From contig JAQWBK010000005.1 in assembly GCA_028706415.1 (NCBI GenBank), positions 2,783-23,455 of the forward strand: a DNA stretch of 20,673 bases. The letters are read 5' to 3'. This document shows positions 1 through 7,529 of this stretch, piece by piece (position 1 is the first letter of the stretch; each line of letters begins with the position of its first letter). The position numbers and the translations under genes are program-made. The notes beneath the pieces were generated by a model. It was not told where the DNA came from. It saw nothing but the letters and a program-made list of their open reading frames with translations, and did not search any database. This stretch comes from Oscillospiraceae bacterium. GTDB lineage: Bacteria > Bacillota > Clostridia > Oscillospirales > Acutalibacteraceae.

Positions 1-55
1 AAAATGTATAAAATGGTTTAAAGCGATAAAGAGTAAAAGAAAGGCCGGATTAAAC

Positions 56-1387
56 ATGAATAATTCCATTTGGAATCGCGATATGGAATGTATGTCCCGA
101 AATGATATGGAAAAGCTGCAGCTTGAACGCCTGCGCGCTCTGGTGGATTACTGTGAGCGCAATGTTGAGTTTTACCACAAGCGGCTGGCCGCTGCGGGTG
201 TTACAGCAGATAAAATCAAAACCCTTTCGGATATTCAATACATACCATACACAACCAAGACAGACCTTCGTGACACCTATCCTTTCAAAATGTTTGGTGC
301 CCCAATGAAGGATATTGTCAGAATTCATGCCTCTTCCGGGACTACCGGCAACCCCACGGTGGTGGGCTATACCCATGATGATCTGGATAACTGGTCGGAG
401 CAGGTGGCTCGGGTGGTGATGGCTGCGGGAGCAAGCGATGAATCCATTGTTCAGATTTGCTTTGGTTACGGTATGTTTACCGGAGCCTTGGGCTTGCATT
501 ACGGCCTGGAAAGAATCGGGGCGGCGGTGGTACCCATATCCTCGGGCAACACCGAAAAGCAGCTAAAATTTATGCGGGATTTCGGCACCGATACCATAGT
601 CGCCACCCCGTCATACTGCCTCTATCTCGCCGAATCGGCCTGGGAGGATTCGGGCAAGTATCCCATGGATCAATATAAACTGCGCTTGGGACTGCTCGGA
701 AGTGAGGGCTGCACCCCCGAACTGCGGGAACAGATCGAGAACAGGTGGGGGAGCGAATTTTTTGCAACCGATAACTACGGCATGTCCGAGCTCAACGGCC
801 CGGGTATATCAGGCGAATGCACAAAGCGCTGTGGTTTACATATTGCTGAGGATCATTTTCTTTGTGAGGTTATCAATTCTCAGACGCTGGATGTTCTGGG
901 CAAGGGCGAAACGGGGGAGCTGGTGGTTACCACTCTGACCAAGCGGGGTATTCCCATGCTGCGGTATCGCACCAAGGATATCACCCATATCGACTATGAG
1001 CAGTGCACCTGCGGGCGCACCTCGGCGCGTATGCACAAAATAATCGGGCGCAGTGATGATATGCTTAAAATTCGGGGGGTCAATGTCTTCCCCTCTCAAA
1101 TCGAAAGTGCCCTTATCGGAATTACCGAAATCGGGCCGCATTATCAGCTGGTGGTACGCAGGAAAAAGTTCACCGACACCCTTGAAGTGCGGGTCGAGCT
1201 GATTGACGGCGGGCTACTGGAGCGGTATGGTGAGCTTGAGGCTTTACAGAAAAGAGTACATGACCGTATTAAATCCATTCTCGGAATAGAGATAACCGTC
1301 AGCCTTGTCGAACCCAAATCAATCGAGCGTTTCACCGGCAAAGCTCAAAGAGTGGTTGACTTAAGAGAAAAAGAAACGACAAAATAA
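56..1387 (+). CDS. paaK: Phenylacetate-CoA ligase (AMP-forming), first copy
   Basis: This is an AMP-forming aryl-acid CoA ligase of the PaaK family. It activates phenylacetate or a related arylacetate with ATP and CoA in the cytoplasm. The 443-residue length is normal for the family. The adenylate-forming P-loop HASSGTTG lies near residue 92, and the C-terminal hinge and catalytic segment GRSDDMLKIRGVNVFP near residues 330-345. A CxC pair (CTCG) sits just before the hinge, as in many anaerobic PaaKs. The ATG at 56 is preceded by GAAAGG at a somewhat long spacing. The gene is first in a co-directional set with iorA, iorB and a second paaK, so its substrate is probably the product of the oxidoreductase. 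Substrate choice (phenyl, hydroxyphenyl or indole acetate) cannot be read from the sequence. Confidence 0.93.
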   Translation: MNNSIWNRDMECMSRNDMEKLQLERLRALVDYCERNVEFYHKRLAAAGVTADKIKTLSDIQYIPYTTKTDLRDTYPFKMFGAPMKDIVRIHASSGTTGNPTVVGYTHDDLDNWSEQVARVVMAAGASDESIVQICFGYGMFTGALGLHYGLERIGAAVVPISSGNTEKQLKFMRDFGTDTIVATPSYCLYLAESAWEDSGKYPMDQYKLRLGLLGSEGCTPELREQIENRWGSEFFATDNYGMSELNGPGISGECTKRCGLHIAEDHFLCEVINSQTLDVLGKGETGELVVTTLTKRGIPMLRYRTKDITHIDYEQCTCGRTSARMHKIIGRSDDMLKIRGVNVFPSQIESALIGITEIGPHYQLVVRRKKFTDTLEVRVELIDGGLLERYGELEALQKRVHDRIKSILGIEITVSLVEPKSIERFTGKAQRVVDLREKETTK

Positions 1388-1496
1388 TCGCCTTACATAT
1401 TTTCTGTCTTTATTAATTAAAATTTATATGATAAAATAAGATGCTTAATTTAATTGACTCGTCCGGTGAACCCGGACTCGGAAGGATGGTTCCTGA
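1388..1496 (+). promoter_or_regulatory. Spacer before iorA with a GTCCGG hairpin next to the RBS
   Basis: This 109-base AT-rich spacer ends in an imperfect hairpin, GTCCGG...CCGGAC, at about 1461-1478. The ribosome binding site AAGGATGG of iorA follows directly. An AT-rich stretch near 1425-1440 could hold a -10 box, but no convincing -35 is visible. No poly-T follows the hairpin, so it is not a standard terminator. It may tune iorA translation or RNA processing, but this is inference only. Confidence 0.3.
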
Positions 1497-3242
1497 ATGA
1501 AAACCCTAATGCTGGGCAACGAGGCTGTTGCCCGCGCACTATATGAGGCAGGCGTCACCGTCGTGTCCTCCTACCCCGGCACCCCCAGCACCGAAATAAC
1601 CGAAGCGGCAACCCAATATGATGAAGTTTACAGCGAATGGGCGCCCAACGAAAAGGTGGCGTTTGAGGTTGCCTTTGGTGCCGCAACCGGCGGCGCTCGC
1701 AGCTTTTGCGCAATGAAGCATGTTGGGCTGAATGTTGCCGCCGACCCCCTCTATACCGCATCTTACATAGGTGTAAACGGCGGTATGGTATGCGCGGTTG
1801 CCGATGACCCCGGCATGCATTCCTCCCAGAATGAACAGGATTCCCGCCATCACGCGATAGCGTCCAAAATTCCCATGCTGGAACCGAGTGATTCGGCAGA
1901 ATGCCTTTCATATACCAAGCTGGCTTATCAGCTTTCGGAGCAGTTCGACACCCCGTTCCTGCTGCGGCTCTCGACCCGTATTTCACACGGCCGCTCTCTG
2001 GTGGACCTCTCCCCGCGTGAGGAACACCCGATTAAGGACTATAAAAAAGATGTGATGAAAAATGTGATGATGCCCGCCATGGCGCGGGTTCGTCATCAGG
2101 TTGTCGAAAAGCGCACCAAGGCCCTTCAGGAGTGGTGTGAAACCTCGGGCATAAACAGTGTAGAATATAATGACACCCGGGTGGGGATCATCTGTGCGGG
2201 CTCAACCTATCAATGCGCCCGGGAAGCACTTGGGGAACGCGCAAGCTATTTCAAGCTTGGCATGGTCAACCCCCTGCCGGTTAAATCTCTGCTCGATTTT
2301 GCCCGTCATGTGGGCCAGGTCTATGTTATCGAGGAACTGGATGATATCATTGAAACCCACTGCCGCAAGCACGGTATTCCGGTAATCGGCAAGCTGCTGC
2401 TGCCGGTGTGTGGCGAATTCTCACAGTCTGTTGTGCGCGAGGCTCTTTTGGGTGAGGAGCTGCCCCATATCGCGCTTGACCAAGCCATCCCGCCCCGTCC
2501 TCCGGTGCTTTGTGTCGGCTGTCCCCACAGGGGATTGTTCACGGCGCTGAAAAAGCTGAATTTGTATGTCAGCGGAGATATCGGCTGCTATACCCTGGGC
2601 GCCCAAGCCCCCCTATCCATGATTGACACCTGCGTATGTATGGGTGCATCGGTAAGCGGTCTGCATGGATTTAACCTTGCCCGCGGCAGCCAACAGGCGA
2701 AAAATTCTGTTGCCGTCATAGGTGACTCCACCTTCATCCATTCGGGTATAACCGGACTGATTGATATTGCATACAATAAAGGGTTTTCAACCGTTATAGT
2801 GCTTGATAATTCGATTACCGGCATGACCGGTCACCAGAACAATCCCACCAACGGGCTTACCATCAAGGGTGACCCAACCGTTGCCGTCAATCTTGAGGCG
2901 CTGGCACACGCGATAGGCATCAACCGCGTAGTTGTGGTTGACCCCTTTGATATGGAGGCTACACGCAAGGCGGTTGAAGCCGAGCTGGCGTTTGAGGAAC
3001 CTTCGCTTGTTATCGCCCGCCGCCCCTGCGCCCTTCTTAAAACAGTGAAGCATAATCCCCCCATGGTGGTGGATACCGAAAAATGCACCGGCTGCAAAAG
3101 CTGCCTTAAGGCGGGATGTCCTTCAATCAAGGTACACGGTGAGGCCAACAAAGGCAGAGGAACGGCCGAAATTGACCAAAATCAATGCGTCGGGTGTGAA
3201 ATCTGTGCCAAGCTCTGTTCTTTTGATGCCATCAATTTTTAA
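1497..3242 (+). CDS. iorA: Indolepyruvate:ferredoxin oxidoreductase, alpha subunit
   Basis: This is the catalytic subunit of a two-subunit 2-oxoacid:ferredoxin oxidoreductase. It oxidatively decarboxylates aromatic 2-oxoacids (indolepyruvate, phenylpyruvate, 4-hydroxyphenylpyruvate) to arylacetyl-CoA plus CO2 and reduces ferredoxin. The N-terminal part (EAVARALYEAGVTVVSSYPG) is the pyrimidine-binding domain. CVGCPHRG near residue 340 opens the thiamine diphosphate domain, with the TPP/Mg motif GDSTFIHSG near residue 408. The C-terminus carries two [4Fe-4S] motifs, CTGCKSCLKAGCP near 529 and CVGCEICAKLC near 563, the first with the unusual spacing typical of IorA. The 581-residue length fits the family. 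The ATG has a good RBS. It lies 44 bases from iorB and between two arylacetate-CoA ligases, which supports aromatic rather than pyruvate substrates. Confidence 0.95.
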   Translation: MKTLMLGNEAVARALYEAGVTVVSSYPGTPSTEITEAATQYDEVYSEWAPNEKVAFEVAFGAATGGARSFCAMKHVGLNVAADPLYTASYIGVNGGMVCAVADDPGMHSSQNEQDSRHHAIASKIPMLEPSDSAECLSYTKLAYQLSEQFDTPFLLRLSTRISHGRSLVDLSPREEHPIKDYKKDVMKNVMMPAMARVRHQVVEKRTKALQEWCETSGINSVEYNDTRVGIICAGSTYQCAREALGERASYFKLGMVNPLPVKSLLDFARHVGQVYVIEELDDIIETHCRKHGIPVIGKLLLPVCGEFSQSVVREALLGEELPHIALDQAIPPRPPVLCVGCPHRGLFTALKKLNLYVSGDIGCYTLGAQAPLSMIDTCVCMGASVSGLHGFNLARGSQQAKNSVAVIGDSTFIHSGITGLIDIAYNKGFSTVIVLDNSITGMTGHQNNPTNGLTIKGDPTVAVNLEALAHAIGINRVVVVDPFDMEATRKAVEAELAFEEPSLVIARRPCALLKTVKHNPPMVVDTEKCTGCKSCLKAGCPSIKVHGEANKGRGTAEIDQNQCVGCEICAKLCSFDAINF

Positions 3243-3286
3243 TAGTAAATTGTTTTATAAACGGCTTTTCGGAAAGGAATGTAAGC

Positions 3287-3868
3287 ATGTCACAACCTGT
3301 TAAAAATATTATGATCGTCGGGGTTGGCGGGCAGGGTACTCTTTTAGCCTCCAAGCTTATGGGCAAGGCCTTTGTGGAAAAGGGCTTTGATGTCAAGGTG
3401 AGTGAGGTTCACGGAATGTCCCAGCGCGGCGGCTCTGTGGTCACCTATGTAAGATACGGCGAAAAGGTCTATTCTCCGGTTATTGAAAAGGGAGAGGCCG
3501 ATATTATTATTGCATTCGAGCAGCTTGAAGCTGCGCGCTGGCTGCCCTATCTCAAACCCGACGGAATTTTGATATCCGACAACCAGAAGATCGACCCCAT
3601 GCCGGTTATAACGGGCAATTCCGCCTACCCCGATAAAATACTGCCCTCCATTCGTGAAAAAGGGGTGCAGGTAATCGAAATTGATGCGGTGGCATTGGCA
3701 ACGGCTGCAGGCTCAATAAGGGCAACCAATGTTGTACTGCTTGGGGTTGCCGCGCATTTTCTCGGCTTTGATAAAGAGGTTTGGTTGGATGTTGTCAGAA
3801 GCACCGTCCCCCCAAAAACAATTGCCATTAATGAAAAAGCGTTCGAACTGGGCTTTGCCGCCAAGTAA
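3287..3868 (+). CDS. iorB: Indolepyruvate:ferredoxin oxidoreductase, beta subunit
   Basis: This is the gamma-type (catalytic domain III) subunit that pairs with IorA. It is 193 residues, the normal size. The glycine-rich segment VGVGGQGTLLASK at residues 11-23 and the family signature EVHGMSQRGGSVVTYVRYG near residues 45-63 are both clear. The start ATG is preceded by GGAAAGGA at good spacing. It follows iorA by 44 bases and precedes the second paaK by 20 bases, so the four genes are probably one transcript. The subunit contacts the TPP site and is needed for CoA-dependent turnover in characterised archaeal IORs. Confidence 0.94.
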   Translation: MSQPVKNIMIVGVGGQGTLLASKLMGKAFVEKGFDVKVSEVHGMSQRGGSVVTYVRYGEKVYSPVIEKGEADIIIAFEQLEAARWLPYLKPDGILISDNQKIDPMPVITGNSAYPDKILPSIREKGVQVIEIDAVALATAAGSIRATNVVLLGVAAHFLGFDKEVWLDVVRSTVPPKTIAINEKAFELGFAAK

Positions 3869-3888
3869 TAATTAGGAGGGAGCATCCC

Positions 3889-5187
3889 ATGCCCTATTAT
3901 CAGCCGGATATCGAATGCGCATCCGTAGATTATATTCGTGCTATACAGTCAGCTCGTTTAATAAAAATGGTACATACCGCATATAACAATGTTCCTTTTT
4001 ATAAGCGCAAGCTGGATGAAGCGGGGGTTTCACCCGCCGATATACATAGCATCGACGATGTTTCAAAGCTACCCTTTACGGTAAAAACCGACCTTAGGGA
4101 CAATTACCCCTACGGTCTTTTTGCCGTCAAGCCCTGCGACCTTGTGCGGGTTCATGCCTCCTCGGGCACCACCGGAAAGCAGACCGTTGTGGGTTACACC
4201 GCAAATGACATTGATGTATGGTCCCAATGTGCCGCCCGTGCAATTGCGGCGGCAGGGGGCACAAAAGACGATTTTATTCATGTATCCTATGGCTACGGGC
4301 TTTTCACAGGAGGGCTGGGGATTCATTACGGCGCCGAAAAGCTGGGGGCCACCGCCATTCCCGTTTCTTCGGGCAACACAAAGCGGCAGGTGCAGATTTT
4401 GCAGGATTTCGGTTCAGATTTCCTGTGCTGTACCCCCTCGTATGCAATGTTTATCGGCGAAACCGTCAGGGATATGGGTATCGACCCCAAAACATTAAAA
4501 CTGCGGGGCGGTATTTTCGGAGCCGAACCCTGGACGGATAATATGCGAAGAGAAATTGAAAAGCTTTTGGATATAAAGGCGTTTGATATATACGGCTTAT
4601 CCGAAATTTCCGGCCCGGGTGTCTCGTATGACTGTGAATGCCAAGATGGAATGCACATCTGCGAAGATTATTTCTATCCCGAAATAATCGATCCCGATAC
4701 AGGTGAAGTCTTGCCCGACGGCCAATACGGTGAGCTGGTTTTCACCTGTATCGGCAAGGAAGCGCTGCCCCTTATTCGTTATCGAACACGGGATATCTGT
4801 GCCCTGCGCCATGACCCCTGTTCGTGCGGGCGCACCTTTGTGCGGATGACCAAGCCCCACGGAAGAAGCGATGATATGCTCATTATCCGTGGTGTTAACG
4901 TCTTCCCCTCCCAGGTGGAGCATGTTCTGCTTGAGCTTCAGATGGATCCGAATTATCTCATTCTGGTTGACCGCAAAAATAATCTTGACTGCATGGAGGT
5001 GCAAGTAGAGATGAATTCGGCGCTGTTTTCTGATACCGTTCGCGATATTGAAAACACCGAAAAGAGGATAGAGGGCGCTCTGCAAAGCACCCTGAACATC
5101 CATGCTCGGGTTCGCCTGCTTGAGCCGGGTACCCTCCCCCGCTCCGAGGGCAAGGCAAAACGGGTTATCGACAACCGCAACCTGTAA
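3889..5187 (+). CDS. paaK: Phenylacetate-CoA ligase (AMP-forming), second copy
   Basis: This is a second PaaK-family adenylate-forming ligase of 432 residues, clearly paralogous to the gene at 56-1387. The P-loop HASSGTTGK is near residue 88 and the hinge segment GRSDDMLIIRGVNVFP near residues 325-340. The CSCG pair is also present. AGGAGGG lies upstream of the ATG, 20 bases after iorB, so it belongs to the same operon. The two copies differ in several positions around the acyl-binding region, for example ICFGYGMFTGALG against VSYGYGLFTGGLG. They are therefore diverged paralogues rather than a recent duplication. Having two ligases around one oxidoreductase suggests different arylacetate preferences, which is inference. 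Confidence 0.93.
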   Translation: MPYYQPDIECASVDYIRAIQSARLIKMVHTAYNNVPFYKRKLDEAGVSPADIHSIDDVSKLPFTVKTDLRDNYPYGLFAVKPCDLVRVHASSGTTGKQTVVGYTANDIDVWSQCAARAIAAAGGTKDDFIHVSYGYGLFTGGLGIHYGAEKLGATAIPVSSGNTKRQVQILQDFGSDFLCCTPSYAMFIGETVRDMGIDPKTLKLRGGIFGAEPWTDNMRREIEKLLDIKAFDIYGLSEISGPGVSYDCECQDGMHICEDYFYPEIIDPDTGEVLPDGQYGELVFTCIGKEALPLIRYRTRDICALRHDPCSCGRTFVRMTKPHGRSDDMLIIRGVNVFPSQVEHVLLELQMDPNYLILVDRKNNLDCMEVQVEMNSALFSDTVRDIENTEKRIEGALQSTLNIHARVRLLEPGTLPRSEGKAKRVIDNRNL

Positions 5188-5295
5188 TAACCACCCCCCT
5201 CAAGCCCGCCGACGACAACAACGCTGTATGGCAGAAAACAGACCGCAAAGATGTCTTGATTTTTATTTGAGATCAGTATCAATCGTTATAAAATT

Positions 5296-5345
5296 AAAGG
5301 GCTGCTGCTTTAGAATCTCGCGATTCAAGCAACAGCCCTTTTTCT
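5296..5345. terminator. Long hairpin between convergent paaK2 and rsmI
   Basis: A stem formed by AAAGGGCTG(C)TGCTT and AAGCA(A)CAGCCCTTT, with an inner GAATC/GATTC arm, is followed by TTTTT on the plus strand and mirrored by an A-run on the other side. It is a good bidirectional rho-independent terminator for the plus-strand arylacetate operon. It could also stop the minus-strand rsmI transcript. Confidence 0.8.
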
Positions 5346-5348
5346 ACT

Positions 5349-5461
5349 TTATAATACTAATTCCGATTATAAAACTTCCAATAAATCAAGCAAAAAGCTT
5401 TGATATATGGGTTTTTGTGCGGATTTATTGGTAAGATTTTAATGAGAAATTAGTATTATAA
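5349..5461. repeat. 113-bp inverted-repeat element (ATACTAAT family, copy 1)
   Basis: The segment is bounded by perfect 14-bp inverted repeats, TTATAATACTAATT at 5349-5362 and AATTAGTATTATAA at 5448-5461. An inner perfect 10-bp pair, CCAATAAATC and GATTTATTGG, is also present. It has no coding capacity. It ends three bases beyond the rsmI stop codon. Its left end shares ATACTAATTCCGATTA with copy 2 in opposite orientation (7176-7191). It resembles a MITE or a REP-like palindromic unit. The element type is inferred. Confidence 0.7.
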
Positions 5462-5464
5462 CCC

Positions 5465-6289
5465 TCAAATGGTTATCTCCCTGTATATATCCCCTTTTTT
5501 AACCCCTGTTTTTGCCGCAGCTCGCTTGGCCGCCTCGGATGCCGACATCCCCTGCTCCATAAATTCGGCGGCAAATGATGCAGCCTGCGAAAGGGTAAAG
5601 GTGGGGGCGGCAGGGGGCGGAGCCCCCTCGATAATCAGCACTATTTCCCCTTTTGGAGTTTCGGCACCAAAGCGTTCGGCTGCTTTAGATAATGTGGTCC
5701 GAATAACCTCCTCATGCAGCTTTGTAAGCTCCCGCACGATGGCTATTTGTCGCTCCCCAAGTGTCTTATGCAAATCATTAAGGGTGGCCGAAAGCTTATG
5801 GGGTGCCTCGTAAAATATCATGGTTCGGCGCTCATCACTAATAGCCTCCAGATGCTCTTTTCTGTTTTTGCGGTTCATGCTCAAAAATCCCTCAAAAGCA
5901 AACCGTCCGGAGGGAAGTCCCGAAACAGCGAGTGCCGTAATCACGGCGCTTGGGCCGGGAACAACCCCAACCTGAATTCCCAGCTCCTTGCACCGGACCA
6001 CCATATCCTCCCCCGGGTCGGATATGGCGGGCATTCCGGCATCGGTAACCAGCACGCAGTTCTCACCCGCTTCTATTCGTGAACATATTTGGGAGCCCCG
6101 CTCCCGCTTGTTGTGCTCATAATAGCTGACCATGGGCTTTTTAATCCCAAAATGATTTAACAGTTTAATCGTAACCCGGGTATCCTCGGCAGCAATAAAA
6201 TCACAAGCCTCCAAAGCCTGGACTGCCCGGGGAGACATATCCGAAAGGTTGCCTATCGGAGTTCCGACCAATGTAAGCTTTCCGGCCAT
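5465..6289 (-). CDS. rsmI: 16S rRNA (cytidine(1402)-2'-O)-methyltransferase
   Basis: RsmI uses SAM to methylate the 2'-O of C1402 in the decoding centre of 16S rRNA. It is a tetrapyrrole-methylase-fold protein. The sequence shows GTPIGNLSDM near the N-terminus, AAEDTR, the DAGMPAISDPGE loop and a GPSAVITALAVSGLP segment, all typical. The reading frame extends to a GTG at 6301. However, GTGGAGGAA is clearly the ribosome binding site for the ATG at 6289, giving 274 residues (MAGKLTLVG...). It lies 37 bases downstream of the trmN6-like gene and is probably co-transcribed with it. The C-terminal helical domain, ending ...KKGDIYREITI, is complete. Confidence 0.95.
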   Translation of the reverse strand: MAGKLTLVGTPIGNLSDMSPRAVQALEACDFIAAEDTRVTIKLLNHFGIKKPMVSYYEHNKRERGSQICSRIEAGENCVLVTDAGMPAISDPGEDMVVRCKELGIQVGVVPGPSAVITALAVSGLPSGRFAFEGFLSMNRKNRKEHLEAISDERRTMIFYEAPHKLSATLNDLHKTLGERQIAIVRELTKLHEEVIRTTLSKAAERFGAETPKGEIVLIIEGAPPPAAPTFTLSQAASFAAEFMEQGMSASEAAKRAAAKTGVKKGDIYREITI

Positions 6290-6326
6290 AATTTCCTCCA
6301 CACCACAATATTGTTAGTATATTTTA

Positions 6327-7070
6327 CTATTCTTTATACTTCCCGTATAGTTCTTCCCTCTCCATGGTAGGCTTTCGGTTATAATCATAAGCAATAAACG
6401 GGGGTAATACCGAAAGCCCGGGGGAGCCGCCCTTTCGCGCTTGGCACAAAAACAGCCATGGCTTGGCATTAGGGTTTTGATGAACAAAGCGCAGCTCTTT
6501 GGGCTCCAGCCCCGCCGAGCGCAGAATATCAAAAACCTCACACAGCCTTTCCGGCTTGTGACACAGGCAGAACCGCCCGCCGTTATATAACAGCCCCTTT
6601 GCCGCTTGAACAACCTCGGTCAGGGTGCAGCCCTCCCCCTCATGCCGAGCAAGAAGGGCAGCTTTATTTGTGCTCCTGCCGCCGGTACTCGCTGCAAAAT
6701 AGGGGGGGTTCATGGTTACCAAATTATACGATTCCTTTTTGAGCACACCTTGCAGCTCGCGTAAATCGGCAGTATACACCTTAATGCGATCCTTCATTCC
6801 CGACCGCTTAGCCGACCGCCTTGCCATCTCGGCAGCCTTGGGCTGAAGCTCGACCGCGTGTATTGTGGGCGGATTTTCACTCCTGCACCAAACAAGGGGA
6901 ATGATCCCGCAGCCTGTCCCAAGATCACACACCATCTCATCCGGCTTTGGCGATGAAAAACGGGCAAGCAAAAGCGCATCCTCTCCGAAGCCGTAATCAT
7001 CCGATATCTCGACGGTAATCCCTCCGCCGATATTTTCAAATCCAACCTCCGCTCCCATTTTAAGAACCAT
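6327..7070 (-). CDS. tRNA1(Val) (adenine(37)-N6)-methyltransferase-like protein (TrmN6/YabB family)
   Basis: This is a class I SAM-dependent methyltransferase of 247 residues. The SAM-binding motif VCDLGTGCGIIPL and the adenine-N6 methylase signature NPPYF are visible. The family methylates an adenine in the tRNA anticodon loop (A37 of tRNA1-Val in E. coli). Its place between ricT/ferredoxin and rsmI matches the yabB position in Bacillus. The ATG at 7070 has GGAAAGGA very close upstream. An in-frame ATG at 7058 is a possible alternative. RNA substrate specificity is inferred from family and neighbourhood. Confidence 0.87.
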   Translation of the reverse strand: MVLKMGAEVGFENIGGGITVEISDDYGFGEDALLLARFSSPKPDEMVCDLGTGCGIIPLVWCRSENPPTIHAVELQPKAAEMARRSAKRSGMKDRIKVYTADLRELQGVLKKESYNLVTMNPPYFAASTGGRSTNKAALLARHEGEGCTLTEVVQAAKGLLYNGGRFCLCHKPERLCEVFDILRSAGLEPKELRFVHQNPNAKPWLFLCQARKGGSPGLSVLPPFIAYDYNRKPTMEREELYGKYKE

Positions 7071-7090
7071 ATCCTTTCCGGATTAGTATT

Positions 7091-7191
7091 ATACTAATAT
7101 CAATAAGAAACATTCCGGCTAACAGAGCCGCGACAACCGGGCAGAATGGCTGTCACGGCTCTGTTGGCATGTTTCTAATCGGAATTAGTAT
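7091..7191. repeat. 101-bp palindromic element (ATACTAAT family, copy 2)
   Basis: Two arms of roughly 41-45 bases form a long imperfect hairpin. The left arm (7091-7135) and right arm (7151-7191) share ATACTAAT ends, a GAAACAT block and the perfect CAGAGCCG/CGGCTCTG core. The right end TAATCGGAATTAGTAT is the exact reverse complement of the copy 1 left end. Extra ATTAGTAT units flank it at 7082-7089 and 7190-7197. It fills the gap between the ferredoxin and the trmN6-like gene and could also act as a transcript-end structure. Confidence 0.7.
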
Positions 7192-7214
7192 TAGTATTAT
7201 GCCGAAATCAATGC

Positions 7215-7256
7215 CCAAAAACAAATATGCCGGGCAACCATAAAGGGAGCCCGGCA
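7215..7256 (-). terminator. Candidate terminator after the ferredoxin gene
   Basis: A perfect 7-bp stem, GCCGGGC and GCCCGGC (7229-7255), lies 28 bases past the ferredoxin stop. On the minus strand it is followed by a T-rich stretch, ATATTTGTTTTT. The stem is strong but the T-run is interrupted, so termination may be partial. Confidence 0.5.
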
Positions 7257-7283
7257 AAAAATCCGCAAACCACGAAATATTAA

Positions 7284-7454
7284 TTATTCCGGTTGTGGAG
7301 CGTCGACTGGGCAGACATCTGCACAGCTGCCGCATTCGGTGCAAAGTTCGGGATCAATTACATATTTGCCGTCGCCTTCAGAAATTGCCGAGGTGGGGCA
7401 TTCAGCCTCACAGGCGCCGCATGAAATGCAATCATCATTAATCTTATATGCCAT
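7284..7454 (-). CDS. Small 2[4Fe-4S] ferredoxin
   Basis: This is a 56-residue clostridial-type ferredoxin. Two classical motifs are complete: C9-x2-C12-x2-C15-x3-C19-P and C38-x2-C41-x2-C44-x3-C48-P. It is a soluble one-electron carrier of low potential. AAAGGAGGTG lies just upstream of the ATG. It sits between ricT and the trmN6-like gene, where Bacillus carries yabA. It has an apparent promoter of its own, so it need not depend on the housekeeping transcript. It is a plausible but unproven acceptor for the IOR encoded 4 kb away. Confidence 0.95.
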   Translation of the reverse strand: MAYKINDDCISCGACEAECPTSAISEGDGKYVIDPELCTECGSCADVCPVDAPQPE

Positions 7455-7471
7455 AGAAGAGCACCTCCTTT

Positions 7472-7513
7472 GTATGTTCCATAATATAATAACATACGCG
7501 TCGAAAAAATCAA
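7472..7513 (-). promoter_or_regulatory. Ferredoxin promoter with overlapping inverted repeat
   Basis: On the minus strand a -35 TTGATT (7508-7513) is 16 bases from TATTAT (7486-7491), which has an extended-10 TG. A perfect inverted repeat GTATGTT...AACATAC (7472-7478 and 7491-7497) overlaps the -10 and the likely start site and could be an operator. A nearly identical segment precedes the uracil-DNA glycosylase. Confidence 0.6.
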
Positions 7514-7526
7514 TGCTTTTTTCGAC
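7500..7526 (-). terminator. Candidate hairpin just after ricT
   Basis: GTCGAAAAAA and TTTTTTCGAC form a 10-bp stem with a 7-base loop, three bases beyond the ricT stop. The stem is AU-rich and no separate T-run follows, so it may be a weak terminator or an RNA-stabilising end. It overlaps the -35 of the ferredoxin promoter. Confidence 0.35.
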
Positions 7527-7529
7527 ACT

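Noticed and set aside
5102..5434. 110-codon plus-strand open frame after paaK2
   Set aside because: It starts inside paaK2 in another frame, runs through the terminator hairpin and the inverted repeat, and has low-complexity content.
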